Assembly: GCA_964596065.1 (NCBI GenBank)
Contig: CAZQSM010000002.1
Coordinates: 1 to 64,000 of the forward strand
Origin: SZUA-254 sp964596065
Lineage (GTDB): Bacteria; Bacteroidota; Ignavibacteria; UBA10030; SZUA-254
Length of the DNA stretch: 64,000 nucleotides
Reading direction: 5' to 3'
Both the position numbers and the translations under genes were made by a program. The notes beneath the pieces are model-generated. The model ran no database searches, was not told the DNA's origin, and saw only the letters and a program-made list of their open reading frames with translations. Positions 7,255 through 15,244 of this stretch are shown in pieces. Each line of letters opens with the position of its first letter. The first letter of the stretch is position 1.

Positions 7255-7506
7255 ATGCCCATGAGCCATGCATCCACGTTCGTCCGGATCCTCGAGACCA
7301 ATTCGAAAACCGACATCGCGCTCATCAAGAGTGTGCTGGATGCCGGGGGAATTCCATACTGTCTCCAGGGGGAGAATACCCTCCACCTTCGCCCCGTTGA
7401 TCCGGTGGCGGTCATGGTCGCCGATACGAATGTCGCCCCGGCGATCGATCTCCTCAAACCACTCAATCTGAAATTCATCGAATCGTGGCATCTTACGAAG
7501 GATTGA
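7255..7506 (+). CDS. DUF2007 (putative signal-transducing) domain protein
   Basis: An 83-residue protein. It matches the compact DUF2007 pattern: VRILETNSKTDIALIKSVLD, AGGIPYCLQGENTL, then VMVADTNVAPAIDLLKPL. This PII-like ferredoxin-type fold has no proven function. GGGGAGGAGGG upstream supports ATG 7255, with ATG 7261 possible. A longer frame upstream would run through attC 10. Occupies cassette 7194-7833. Confidence 0.8.
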   Translation: MPMSHASTFVRILETNSKTDIALIKSVLDAGGIPYCLQGENTLHLRPVDPVAVMVADTNVAPAIDLLKPLNLKFIESWHLTKD

Positions 7507-7675
7507 GGAGGTAAGCGGCCGGGGGAAGTGCCACAGCGAAGCGGAGGCGGCAGCCTGGGATGCCTGATGTGAGTGCCATCCGTCAGTGAATCATCGGCAT
7601 TGATCAACGAGCGGATTAATTCCGTACATTCCGGAAAACCACGGATGGGCGTGATACGGGGGTGTGAAGGGTAAA

Positions 7676-7839
7676 TCCGACGAGTCGGTCAAGCCGACGC
7701 CAAACCGCGGATCTTCAACGATCTGGCGACCAACGCCTCTCTGTCGCGGAGGCCGGTGGGGGTGAAATCCAGGCGTCAGCATTTCACAACGCCAAGGGCC
7801 CGCGAGAGCATCTGCCGGGGCATCGCTCGCCCGTCAGGC
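7676..7839 (+). repeat. attC site 11 (long family, 164 bp)
   Basis: Left box is weak (ATCCGAC, 7676-7682) followed by GAGTCGGTCAAGCCGACGCC. Right box GTCAGGC (7833-7839) is good. The interior GTGAAATCCAGGCGTCAGC matches the long family. Confidence 0.8.
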
Positions 7840-7844
7840 CGCCG

Positions 7845-8630
7845 ATGAACGAAACTATGGATACGTGGAAGTTTTTCGACATCACCCACAGCGAACACGT
7901 GATTTGCAATCCCACGAGCGAGGAGAAGCTGGGTCGCCTCGTGGAACTGCTGCGGCTTCCTCCCGGCGCTCGCGTCGTCGACATCGCCTGCGGCAAGGGC
8001 GAGTTCCTGACTCGCCTCGTCGAGGCATACGGGGTTTCCTGCGTGGGTGTCGACCTCTCTCCGTTCTTCGTCGCGGAAGCCAAACGGAGGCTCACGGCGC
8101 GGGTGCCCGACGCGCAGGCCGTCTTTCTTCAGGTGAACGGTGCCGATTTCGAACCGGACGAACCTCACAGTTTCACCGTCGCCTCCTGTATCGGCGCCAG
8201 TTGGGTCTACGGGGGGCACGCGGGCACTCTGGAGACGCTGACGCGCATGGTTGTGCCCGGTGGTTGGGTGATCGCGGGCGAACCCTACTGGCTGCAAGAG
8301 CCGTCCGGGGGATACCTTCAGGCATCCGGAGTCGCGAGAGAGGCGTTCGGAACGCACCCTGACAACGTCGCGGCGGGGGAGCAGCGAGGGCTCGATCTCG
8401 TCCACACTGTTGTGAGCAACAAGGACGACTGGGATACATACGAAGGGCTGCAATGGCACGCTGCGGTCGAATATGCGCGCTCGCATCCGCAGGACCAGGA
8501 TCTGCCGGAGCTCCTGGAGCGGGTTTCCCGGGAGAGAGCAGCGTACCTGCGTTGGGGTCGAGATACTCTGGGCTGGGCGATCTACGTCTTCAGGCATCGG
8601 ATCCCGGTACCGTCCGCTTCGGCTGCCTGA
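7845..8630 (+). CDS. Class I SAM-dependent methyltransferase
   Basis: A 261-residue protein. SAM-binding motif I is VVDIACGKGEFLTRL (about residues 45-60), followed by the acidic end of the second strand in CVGVDLSPFF, and a later PGGWVIAGEPYW strand. Substrate cannot be told from sequence. It starts 5 bp after attC 11 and its TGA stop (8628-8630) lies in the left box of attC 12, so the gene fills its cassette almost exactly. GC content is close to the chromosomal genes to the right. Confidence 0.88.
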   Translation: MNETMDTWKFFDITHSEHVICNPTSEEKLGRLVELLRLPPGARVVDIACGKGEFLTRLVEAYGVSCVGVDLSPFFVAEAKRRLTARVPDAQAVFLQVNGADFEPDEPHSFTVASCIGASWVYGGHAGTLETLTRMVVPGGWVIAGEPYWLQEPSGGYLQASGVAREAFGTHPDNVAAGEQRGLDLVHTVVSNKDDWDTYEGLQWHAAVEYARSHPQDQDLPELLERVSRERAAYLRWGRDTLGWAIYVFRHRIPVPSASAA

Positions 8631-8682
8631 CAACTCGCCCAGGCCCACACCAACACACGGGCCTTCATTGAAGGAACCCGCC
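8625..8682 (+). repeat. attC site 12 (left half only)
   Basis: Left box GCCTGAC (8625-8631) is the exact reverse complement of the cassette start GTCAGGC at 7833-7839. The following CAACTCGCCCAGGCCCAC and TTCATTGAAGGAACCCGCC track the left third of the long family. The rest of the site and its right box are missing, so this site is truncated by deletion. Confidence 0.7.
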
Positions 8683-8838
8683 CGGATTGGTACACGCATC
8701 ATGGGATCGTCGGCGGGATGCGCGATTGTTCAGGAATGTCCCGATATATTTTCAGGCACCTCGAAGATCATACGGGAATGGGCTGCAAATACTCTGTCGG
8801 CGTATTCATCGTTGAGCGATGGCCATGCAATCATTGCC
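8683..8838 (+). other. Cassette remnant without a supported gene
   Basis: Between the truncated attC 12 and attC 13. A 47-residue frame from ATG 8701 ends with TGA at 8842-8844 inside the left box of attC 13, the usual place for a cassette stop. No domain, ribosome site or homology supports it. Confidence 0.35.
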
Positions 8839-8994
8839 ACCTGACACATCGCTCCACCGGGCGCTGCCGCTCGTGACGCGGCTCGCGTCCCCGCGGCGTC
8901 CCGGCCGGCAAGCCTCACCCCAACCGTGTCGGCGGTGTCCCCTCCGGCAAGCCCCGCCCCAACCGTCCCGGAGGGGCAGCGCTGTCCGTCGGGC
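8839..8994 (+). repeat. attC site 13 with internal tandem duplication
   Basis: Left box ACCTGAC (8839-8845), right box GTCGGGC (8988-8994). A 23-bp unit beginning CCGGCAAGCC is repeated at 8905-8927 and 8944-8966 (period 39 bp), lengthening a short-family site to 156 bp. Confidence 0.7.
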
Positions 8995-9126
8995 AACGCA
9001 GGCGATCGACAGACCGCCGGAGCCGGGAGACGGGGGATTGAAACAAGGCGGAGGGTATCGCCACGCGCGACAAACACGCCGGGCCGGTCGCCCGGAGGCT
9101 CTCCCAATCACATTGCCACAGCGCGT

Positions 9127-11016
9127 ATGACGAATGACCAACTACTGATCCTGCTGATCCTGGTCGCTACCGTGGGCATGTTCCTGTGGGGCCGCTGGCG
9201 TCACGACATGGTGGCCGTCGGTTCGCTGGCGGCATGCGCGCTGACCGGGCTGGTGCCATCGCACGAGGCATTCGCAGGCTTCGGGCATCCGGCGGTCGTC
9301 ACGGTGGCCTGCGTTCTGGTGCTCAGCCGCGGCCTGCAGACCTCGGGCGCTGTGGACGCGCTGACGCGCGCCGTGCTGCCCGCGGGTGCCGGCGTGGCCG
9401 TCACCATGGCCGCGCTGTGCGCGCTTGGGGCGGTGTTATCGGGCTTCATGAACAACGTCGGCGCGATGGCGCTCCTGATGCCGGTTGCCATGCAGCTGGC
9501 CGGGCGCCTGAAACTGGCCGCGGGCCAGGTGCTGATGCCGCTGGCCTTCGGCACGATCCTGGGGGGCATGACGACGCTGATCGGCACGCCGCCGAACCTG
9601 ATCGTCTCGGGCTTTCGCGCCCAGACCGGCGCCGGCAACTTCGTCATGTTCGACTTCATGCCGGTGGGACTGGCGGTGGCCGCGGTCGGAGTCGCTTTTG
9701 TCGCCCTGCTGGGCTGGCGGCTGGTGCCGGCACGCAAACAGACCGGGGTCGCGGGCTTCGAGTCGGGGTCCTACATCACCGAAGCGCGCGTGCCGGAAGA
9801 CAGCAAGGCCGCGGGCATGAGCCTGCGCGAGATCGAGGCGACGATCGACAAGGCCGATGCCCAGATCATCGGCATGGTGCACCGCGATGTCCGCATCACG
9901 GCGCCCAGTGCCTGGCGCAGGGTGCGCGCCGGCGACATCCTGGTGGTCGAGGCCGAGGCTGAAGCGCTGGCCGGAGTGCTTTCCACCCTGGGCCTGAAGC
10001 TCGAGGAGGCCGTGCAGCCGCCGGAAAAGGACGAAACCGCGAAGGACGGGGCGGACGGGAGGGTGGAAGACGAGGCTGAAGACCAGGGGGATGACGCGAA
10101 GGATGCCGACCAATCGGCCGAGCGAAACGACGGTGACGGGGACCAGGCCGGGACCTCGGATGAAACCGTGCTGATGGAACTCGCCGTGTTGCCAGGTTCG
10201 TCACTGGTCGGGCTCTCGGCCAGCGACATCCTGCTGCGAACGCGCTACGGCCTGAACCTGCTGGCGGTATCGCGCCATGGCCAGCGTTCGCTGTCCCGGC
10301 TGCGCTCGCGGGCCTTCCGGTCGGGCGACCTGCTGCTGATGCAGGGCCCTTCCGAAGCGATCTCGGCGTTCGCGGGCGACAACGGCTGCGTGCCGCTCGC
10401 GAAGCGGGAACTGCGCATCCCGGACAGGCGAAAAGCCTGGAAGGCCGGCATCATCATGGCCGCGGCCGTGGGCGCCGCCGCCTTCGGCCTGCTTCCGGCG
10501 GCGATATCGTTTACCCTCGGCGTGCTGGCCTCCATGGCGTTGCGCACGGTGTCGCCGCGCTCGGTCTACGGTGCCGTCGACTGGCCGGTGATCGTGCTGC
10601 TCGGGGCGCTGATGCCGGTGGCCGGCGCGATGGAGTCCAGCGGTACCGCCGACCTCATCGCGCGCTTCCTGCTCGACAGGGTGGCGCAGGGCAACGCGGT
10701 GGTGGGGCTGGCGCTTATCCTCATCGTCAGCATGTTCCTGTCCGACCTGATGAACAACGCCGCCACCGCTGCCGTCATGTGCCCGATCGCCATCGCCTCC
10801 GCCCTGGCGCTCGGCGTCAACGCCGATTCTTTCCTGATGGCGGTGGCGATCGGCGCCTCCTGCGCCTTTCTCACCCCCATCGGCCACCAGAACAACACTC
10901 TGATCCTGGGGCCCGGCGGCTTTCGCTTCGGCGATTACTGGAAGCTGGGCGTGCCGCTGGAGATCCTGGTGGTCGCGATCAGTATTCCGCTGCTGCTCCT
11001 GGTGTGGCCGCTGTGA
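9127..11016 (+). CDS. SLC13/DASS-type permease with two RCK_C domains
   Basis: A 629-residue multi-spanning membrane protein. N-terminal helices contain the family signature IGTPPNLIVSGFR. There are two RCK_C (TrkA-C) domains: about residues 206-290 (ending RVRAGDILVVEAE) and about 347-425 (FRSGDLLLMQGP). A second membrane half has GHQNNTLILGPGGF. Such proteins are predicted anion (dicarboxylate, sulfate or similar) transporters; substrate unknown. Between the RCK_C domains is an acidic low-complexity linker (about 295-345, rich in Asp and Glu). ATG 9127 is used because the longer frame starts inside attC 13. A 2.2-kb cassette is unusually large. Confidence 0.88.
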   Translation: MTNDQLLILLILVATVGMFLWGRWRHDMVAVGSLAACALTGLVPSHEAFAGFGHPAVVTVACVLVLSRGLQTSGAVDALTRAVLPAGAGVAVTMAALCALGAVLSGFMNNVGAMALLMPVAMQLAGRLKLAAGQVLMPLAFGTILGGMTTLIGTPPNLIVSGFRAQTGAGNFVMFDFMPVGLAVAAVGVAFVALLGWRLVPARKQTGVAGFESGSYITEARVPEDSKAAGMSLREIEATIDKADAQIIGMVHRDVRITAPSAWRRVRAGDILVVEAEAEALAGVLSTLGLKLEEAVQPPEKDETAKDGADGRVEDEAEDQGDDAKDADQSAERNDGDGDQAGTSDETVLMELAVLPGSSLVGLSASDILLRTRYGLNLLAVSRHGQRSLSRLRSRAFRSGDLLLMQGPSEAISAFAGDNGCVPLAKRELRIPDRRKAWKAGIIMAAAVGAAAFGLLPAAISFTLGVLASMALRTVSPRSVYGAVDWPVIVLLGALMPVAGAMESSGTADLIARFLLDRVAQGNAVVGLALILIVSMFLSDLMNNAATAAVMCPIAIASALALGVNADSFLMAVAIGASCAFLTPIGHQNNTLILGPGGFRFGDYWKLGVPLEILVVAISIPLLLLVWPL

Positions 11017-11067
11017 GTGACGGCCTGGGTGGCAGCGGACGGCGCCCGGACGCCGCTGAACCGGCCG

Positions 11068-11193
11068 GCCTGACAAGTCGTTCGAGCAGACAAGGGCGAT
11101 CGTCACGCAGCCTGAGTCCGGTGGCATCCTTACGGGCAAGCCGGCCGCCAACCGGCCCGGGCAGCGTGCCTCTTCCATTCAGCACCGTAGGAC
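11068..11193 (+). repeat. attC site 14 (short family, 126 bp)
   Basis: Left box GCCTGAC (11068-11074), then AAGTCGTTCGAGCAGACAAG. Right box GTAGGAC (11187-11193). GGGCAAGCCGGCCGCCAACC in the interior matches sites 1, 3 and 8. Confidence 0.83.
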
Positions 11194-11196
11194 GCG

Positions 11197-11583
11197 ATGG
11201 GAAAGCGTGATCGATTTGCGAGCCAAGTATTCCTGATCGCGGGAATTTACGGGGTTATTGTACTGTTCCCGCACTATTTCCTGGAGGGGGTGATCGGGAG
11301 AGATGATCCGCCACCGATCACGCATCCGGAACATTTCTATGGATTTATCGGTGTGGCATTAACATGGCAAATCATTTTTTTCGTAATATCCAGGGATGTT
11401 CAACGCTACAGACTCCTGATGCTGCCCGCCGTCCTCGAAAAGCTGTCCTTCGGACTGGCATCGGTGATCCTCTATGCCGATGGCCGGGTGGCGGTGTCGG
11501 TCCTGGCCGCCGGAGGTATCGATCTGGTCCTGGCGGTTTTCTTCATCGTCGCGTTCCGCGCGACACGCGTCCAGCGGTCATGA
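11197..11583 (+). CDS. Hypothetical four-helix membrane protein
   Basis: A 128-residue protein with four hydrophobic segments: VFLIAGIYGVIVLFPHYF, FIGVALTWQIIFFVIS, LPAVLEKLSFGLASVILY, and VSVLAAGGIDLVLAVFFIVAF. It begins 3 bp after attC 14. No closing attC is found after it, so the array is either eroded here or this is the last cassette. Family not identified. Confidence 0.68.
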   Translation: MGKRDRFASQVFLIAGIYGVIVLFPHYFLEGVIGRDDPPPITHPEHFYGFIGVALTWQIIFFVISRDVQRYRLLMLPAVLEKLSFGLASVILYADGRVAVSVLAAGGIDLVLAVFFIVAFRATRVQRS

Positions 11584-11710
11584 TCGACGCGGCAGGGTTC
11601 GGGGCGGGTGTTGTGGGTAGGAATCCGACGGCCGATACGCGCCCGCCGGACCGGTCGCTCCATCCGGGGCGTCTGGGGCGGGCTTCCCCGGCACCCGCGA
11701 AAAAAGGGAC

Positions 11711-12448
11711 ATGAAAGACACGCGTCATTTATACACGGATCTGGCATGGCTCTGGCCCCTGTGGGGCGAGCCCGACGGGGAGTACGCGCACTACTGCCGG
11801 CACGTCACCGGACTGATTCGCCGGTACGCGGGGCGCCCGGTTGCGACATTGCTGGATATCGGATGCGGTGGCGGGAAAAACGTCCTGAACCTGAAACGGG
11901 AGTTCGCCGTGACCGGTCTCGACCTCAGTCCCGCCATGCTCGCGCAGGCGAAGGAACTGAACCCGGACTGCACGTTTGTCGAGGGCGACATGAGGCTGAC
12001 CAGGCTCGGTCGGACGTTCGACGCGGTGTTGATGGACGACGCCATCACACACATGAACTGCCGGGACGACTTCGCGGCGGCATTACGCACCGCGCATGAC
12101 CACCTGAATCCGGGCGGCGTCCTGGTTGTCACTCCCGACGTGACGACCGGGACGTTCCGACAGAACAAGACCACTTCGACCCCGGCCGCGAAGGACGGCG
12201 TGGACGTGGTCTTCATCGAGAACGTGTATGACCCCGATCCGACAGACGAACAATTTGAAACGACAATCCTGTACCTGATCCGGAACCACGGCGACTTGCG
12301 GATCGAGGCCGAACACTGGACGATGGGTATCTTTTCATTGGACACGTGGAGAGGCGTTCTGCGCGAAACGGGTTTCCGGGTGCATGAGGGGCCGTACAGT
12401 GCGGGCGGGGAGGAGTACACGGTGTTCGCCGGCGTGAAGGCGGGATGA
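11711..12448 (+). CDS. Class I SAM-dependent methyltransferase
   Basis: A 245-residue protein. Motif I is LLDIGCGGGKNVLNL (about residues 47-61), then VTGLDLSPAMLAQAKE, the acidic FVEGDMRL, and the post-motif LNPGGVLVVTPDV. The last part ending in GEEYTVFAGVK is typical of small Methyltransf_11/25 proteins. AAGGGA precedes ATG 11711. It lies between the last clear attC and the degenerate one at 13534, so it may be an old cassette gene. Confidence 0.87.
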   Translation: MKDTRHLYTDLAWLWPLWGEPDGEYAHYCRHVTGLIRRYAGRPVATLLDIGCGGGKNVLNLKREFAVTGLDLSPAMLAQAKELNPDCTFVEGDMRLTRLGRTFDAVLMDDAITHMNCRDDFAAALRTAHDHLNPGGVLVVTPDVTTGTFRQNKTTSTPAAKDGVDVVFIENVYDPDPTDEQFETTILYLIRNHGDLRIEAEHWTMGIFSLDTWRGVLRETGFRVHEGPYSAGGEEYTVFAGVKAG

Positions 12449-12852
12449 ATGCCGAAGGAGAAAGCGGGGGTTCGCGCGGAGATGAAGCTCACGATCGGCG
12501 CATCGGCCACCTCGACTCCCGCGTTCCCGACGTGTCCGCGGCGAAGCGGTACCGTTCCTCCGTCGTCGGCCGGGTTTTCACCGATTATGGTCCCGACTAC
12601 GCAGGTTTTCCGGATGGCCGGCTTTCCGGTGGATTCACCGCGTCCGGGGAGATCGTCGCGGGTGGTCCCCTTGTCGTTCCGTACGCCATCGATCTTTCCG
12701 TCATCAGGAAACTCATTGATCACCACATTTTCACAGATCGGCCAGGAATGGGTGTATTGAAGGCGCCCTACCCCTCAAACGAAGGCTGCGGGGTGGAATC
12801 CCGTTTTGTATCGATGGTGAAGGCGGTCGGTCCATGATAGGGGGAATTTGAA
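12449..12852. other. Intergenic stretch with no supported gene
   Basis: About 400 bp. Overlapping open frames exist on both strands (for example a minus-strand frame from 12726), but none has a ribosome site, a recognisable domain or convincing composition. No attC or hairpin was recognised. Confidence 0.5.
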
Positions 12853-13545
12853 ATGAACATCTGCATCGTCGGCGGCTCCGGTAAACTCGGCAGGTACATG
12901 GTTCAGCATGCGCTCGATCGGGGGTATGATGTGAGATGCGTCTGTCGGGAAAAGAGCGCGGGAAAACTCGACGCGTTCAAGGGACGCATCACCATATTCC
13001 CCGGCGCGACGGACGACCGAGAGGTCGTCAGGGCGGCCGTCGCAGGGTGCGACGGAGTCCTGACCGTCCTGGTACCCTGGGGGGTGCATGGCTACTCGAC
13101 CGGGACGGCCCGGGCCGTACTCGACCACGCCTCCCCGGGGGCGCGCCTCATTTTCTCGTGCGGGTGGCACATCACGCGCGACGGCCAGGATCAATATTCA
13201 CTCAAGCTGAAGATGTTCGCGGCGGTATTCGGGTGGATCGCAAAGCTGACCCGCCTGGCCGATCTGGACGACCAGGTCAACGCGTGTCGGCGGATATTCG
13301 AGAGTGATGCGCGTTGGACGGTGGTCCGCGGAAGCGACCTGGAGGAGGGGGAAAGCCAGGGTCTGCCCGTGTGGAGCCGACATGTCGGCGACCCGGTTCT
13401 GCACAGCAATCTCACCAGACGGATCGATTTCGCATTATTTATGGTCGATGCCCTGACGAATGATGAGTTGATCCGTGAGGCGCCTGCGATTGTCGGGTGC
13501 CGGACCGCCTCGGCGCTGGCGCACACGCGGCCGGCCGAACCGTAG
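12853..13545 (+). CDS. NAD(P)-binding SDR, NmrA-like
   Basis: A 230-residue protein with the Rossmann motif at the very start (MNICIVGGSGKLGRYMVQHA, the GGxGxxG form), then VRCVCREKS and a DGVLTVLVPWG stretch. These are features of atypical extended SDRs that bind NAD(P) without classical catalysis or act on small substrates. The last codons lie inside an attC-like site (13534-13626), as cassette genes often do. Substrate unknown. Confidence 0.82.
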   Translation: MNICIVGGSGKLGRYMVQHALDRGYDVRCVCREKSAGKLDAFKGRITIFPGATDDREVVRAAVAGCDGVLTVLVPWGVHGYSTGTARAVLDHASPGARLIFSCGWHITRDGQDQYSLKLKMFAAVFGWIAKLTRLADLDDQVNACRRIFESDARWTVVRGSDLEEGESQGLPVWSRHVGDPVLHSNLTRRIDFALFMVDALTNDELIREAPAIVGCRTASALAHTRPAEP

Positions 13546-13626
13546 GATGTTCGTCGCGTGTTTCGAGCGGACGGGCGGTCGCAAGCCGCCGCCGACCTCC
13601 CCGGCGGCTGAGCTCTACCGTTCGGG
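13534..13626 (+). repeat. attC site 15 (divergent)
   Basis: Left box GCCGAAC (13534-13540), interior CGAGCGGACGGGCGG and GTCGCAAGCCGCCGCCGACC, right end GGCGGCTGAGCTCTACC with box GTTCGGG (13620-13626). The right third closely follows site 1. It shows the cassette array once reached at least this point. Confidence 0.68.
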
Positions 13627-13815
13627 ATGCGGTATCGGGGCTCCCCGGTGCATTCCAGGCGGTGCCAGGCAGTTCCGTCCTCCGTCGCGCGGCTTTATCG
13701 GAATAATTTCGTACCATTGGGGCATGATCGACGGGGAGCGTCCCCGCACATCCAAAGTCGCAACCGTGAAAACATACAAGCCGCATTCCTCCAATAATCA
13801 AAGGGCTGATGCGCC

Positions 13816-14262
13816 ATGACATCACCTCCGAAGTGGTATCTGCCGGTAACAATCACCGCACTCGTGTGGAATTTTCTCGGATGCGCCGCCTATCTGGGCG
13901 ACGTGATGTTGACGCCGGAGGATGTCGCCCTGATGAGTCCGGCGCAACAATCGCTGTACGCTTCAAGGACGTGGTGGTCGGTCTCCGCGACGGCGATCGC
14001 CGTCTGGTGCGGAGCGGCGGGTTCACTCGGCCTCGTCCTGCGGCGACGATGGGGAAAACCGCTGCTGATCGCATCGCTGACGGGCATCATCATCCAGGAC
14101 CTGGGCCTCCTCTTTTTCACTGACGCGGGATCAGCAGCGGGGCCCGTCGGCATCGGCCTCCAGGGCCTGGTGCTGGTGATCGCCGCGGGCCTGGTCCTGC
14201 TCGCCGTCACGGCGGGCTCGCGCGGTTGGATTCCCGGGCGGACGACCGCACAGCAAGGATAG
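13816..14262 (+). CDS. Hypothetical four-helix membrane protein
   Basis: A 148-residue protein with helices at about 8-28 (PVTITALVWNFLGCAAYLGD), 55-75, 85-103 and 112-132. The loop LMSPAQQSLYASR between the first two helices recalls a common uncharacterised bacterial family with a Met-rich first loop. No catalytic residues seen. An AT-rich patch around 13700 could hold its promoter. Confidence 0.65.
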   Translation: MTSPPKWYLPVTITALVWNFLGCAAYLGDVMLTPEDVALMSPAQQSLYASRTWWSVSATAIAVWCGAAGSLGLVLRRRWGKPLLIASLTGIIIQDLGLLFFTDAGSAAGPVGIGLQGLVLVIAAGLVLLAVTAGSRGWIPGRTTAQQG

Positions 14263-14330
14263 CGATCTCAATCAGTCTCCGACCTGAGTACTGAACATTC
14301 ACTGAACAATACCCGAAGGAATCCCATCGT

Positions 14331-14669
14331 ATGCAAACGATAACACGATTGGTCGTCATCGCGAGCCTCCTCGCCGGCCTGACCTCCTGTTCCACCGACC
14401 CGCCGCGCGTCCGCGTTTCGAACCAGCGGGGGGAAATCACGGATGTCCAGCTGAAGCGCTCATCGGGCAATACCTACAATTTGAACGATGTCGGGCCCAA
14501 CAGCGCGACAGGGTATATCAACGTGGAGCCGTCCAATTACGAGGTCGACGCGAACGTCGAAGGTATTTCCCCCTCGGCGACAACATTTTTCACCGCGGAT
14601 GAGGATGAATCGTATACCATCGTCGTGCTGAACACGACGCCGCCGACGTTGAGGGTGGACAGACCGTGA
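14331..14669 (+). CDS. Small lipoprotein of unknown function
   Basis: A 112-residue protein with a lipoprotein signal ending LTSC (about residue 20). The mature part looks like a single beta-sandwich: RVRVSNQRGEITDVQLKRSS, then TGYINVEPSNYEVDANVEG, then a Thr/Asp-rich strand ESYTIVVLNTTPP. This resembles small Ig-like or DUF4397-type surface lipoproteins, but the match is loose. Confidence 0.6.
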   Translation: MQTITRLVVIASLLAGLTSCSTDPPRVRVSNQRGEITDVQLKRSSGNTYNLNDVGPNSATGYINVEPSNYEVDANVEGISPSATTFFTADEDESYTIVVLNTTPPTLRVDRP

Positions 14670-14710
14670 CGCCGCGCCGGCCGGCACAACCGTTGCCAGG
14701 GTGATCGGTC

Positions 14711-15175
14711 GTGAAGGTCCCTTCCACCATCGCCGGGTTTCTCTCGGGAAAGCGTATCGCCGTGGCCGGCGTCTCCCGGGGAAATACCAGCGCGGCCAAT
14801 CCGGTATTCCGGAAGCTCCGTGCCAGCGGGTACGAGGTTTTTCCCGTGAATCCAAAAGCGACCCGGGTTGAAGGAGAACCCTGTTATCCGAGTGTTACGG
14901 CGGTCCCCGGACATCTGGACGGGGTTGTCGTTGCCACCCCCCCGGAGGCGGGTCTGACGGTGGTTCGCCAGTCGATCGAACGGGGAGTGGATCGAATCTG
15001 GTTTCACCGGTCGATCGGAAAGGGGAGCGTCTCGCGGGAGGCCGTGGATGAATGCGAAAAGCACGGGGTCCGATACATCGTCGGGGGATGCCCCCTGATG
15101 TTCTGCGAACCTGTCGACTTCGGGCATCGATGCCTCCGGGGATGGATGAGCTGGCGGGGGCGATTGCCGGCCTGA
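14711..15175 (+). CDS. CoA-binding domain protein (YccU-like)
   Basis: A 154-residue protein starting with GTG. It has the Rossmann-like CoA-binding pattern: GKRIAVAGVSRGN, YEVFPVNPKA, HLDGVVVATPP, GVDRIWFHRSIGKGSVS, and a final GCPLMF. Homologues are stand-alone versions of the succinyl-CoA synthetase alpha N-domain, of unclear physiological role. The Ser/Lys stretch near 100 replaces the QQGA-type motif of many homologues. Confidence 0.82.
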   Translation: MKVPSTIAGFLSGKRIAVAGVSRGNTSAANPVFRKLRASGYEVFPVNPKATRVEGEPCYPSVTAVPGHLDGVVVATPPEAGLTVVRQSIERGVDRIWFHRSIGKGSVSREAVDECEKHGVRYIVGGCPLMFCEPVDFGHRCLRGWMSWRGRLPA

Positions 15176-15244
15176 GCCGCCCCGACGCGAGCGCCGCCGG
15201 CCATGGCGGGGGCGATGACGACGAACAACAACAGAAGACGACCA

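Larger units (their letters stand above)
1..11193 (+). mobile_element. Integron gene-cassette array (attC cluster, no integrase in window)
   Basis: Fourteen attC-like sites separate short plus-strand genes. The sites share a GCCTRAC-AAGTCG left end and a right end of the form GGCTTAG-CC-GTYAGGC. Cassettes run from the T after the G of one GTTRRRY-type box to the G of the next: 175-982, 983-1653, 1654-2490, 2491-3509, 3510-4535, 4536-5141, 5142-5966, 5967-6558, 6559-7193, 7194-7833, 7834 to about 8682, about 8683-8988, and 8989-11187. The cassette starting at 11188 has no clear closing site. The array is cut by the left edge of the window. No integrase or attI is visible. Known integrons read cassettes away from attI, so intI, if present, should lie to the left. 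Confidence 0.88.

Noticed and set aside
8926..9126. Upstream extension of the SLC13 permease
   Set aside because: The extension would start inside attC 13 and read through its repeats. The membrane protein proper starts at ATG 9127.
12465..12726. Minus-strand frame opening MVINEFPDDGKIDG and overlapping plus-strand frames
   Set aside because: No ribosome site, no recognised domain, and the minus-strand frame runs on as the antisense of the methyltransferase gene. Left as unassigned intergenic DNA.
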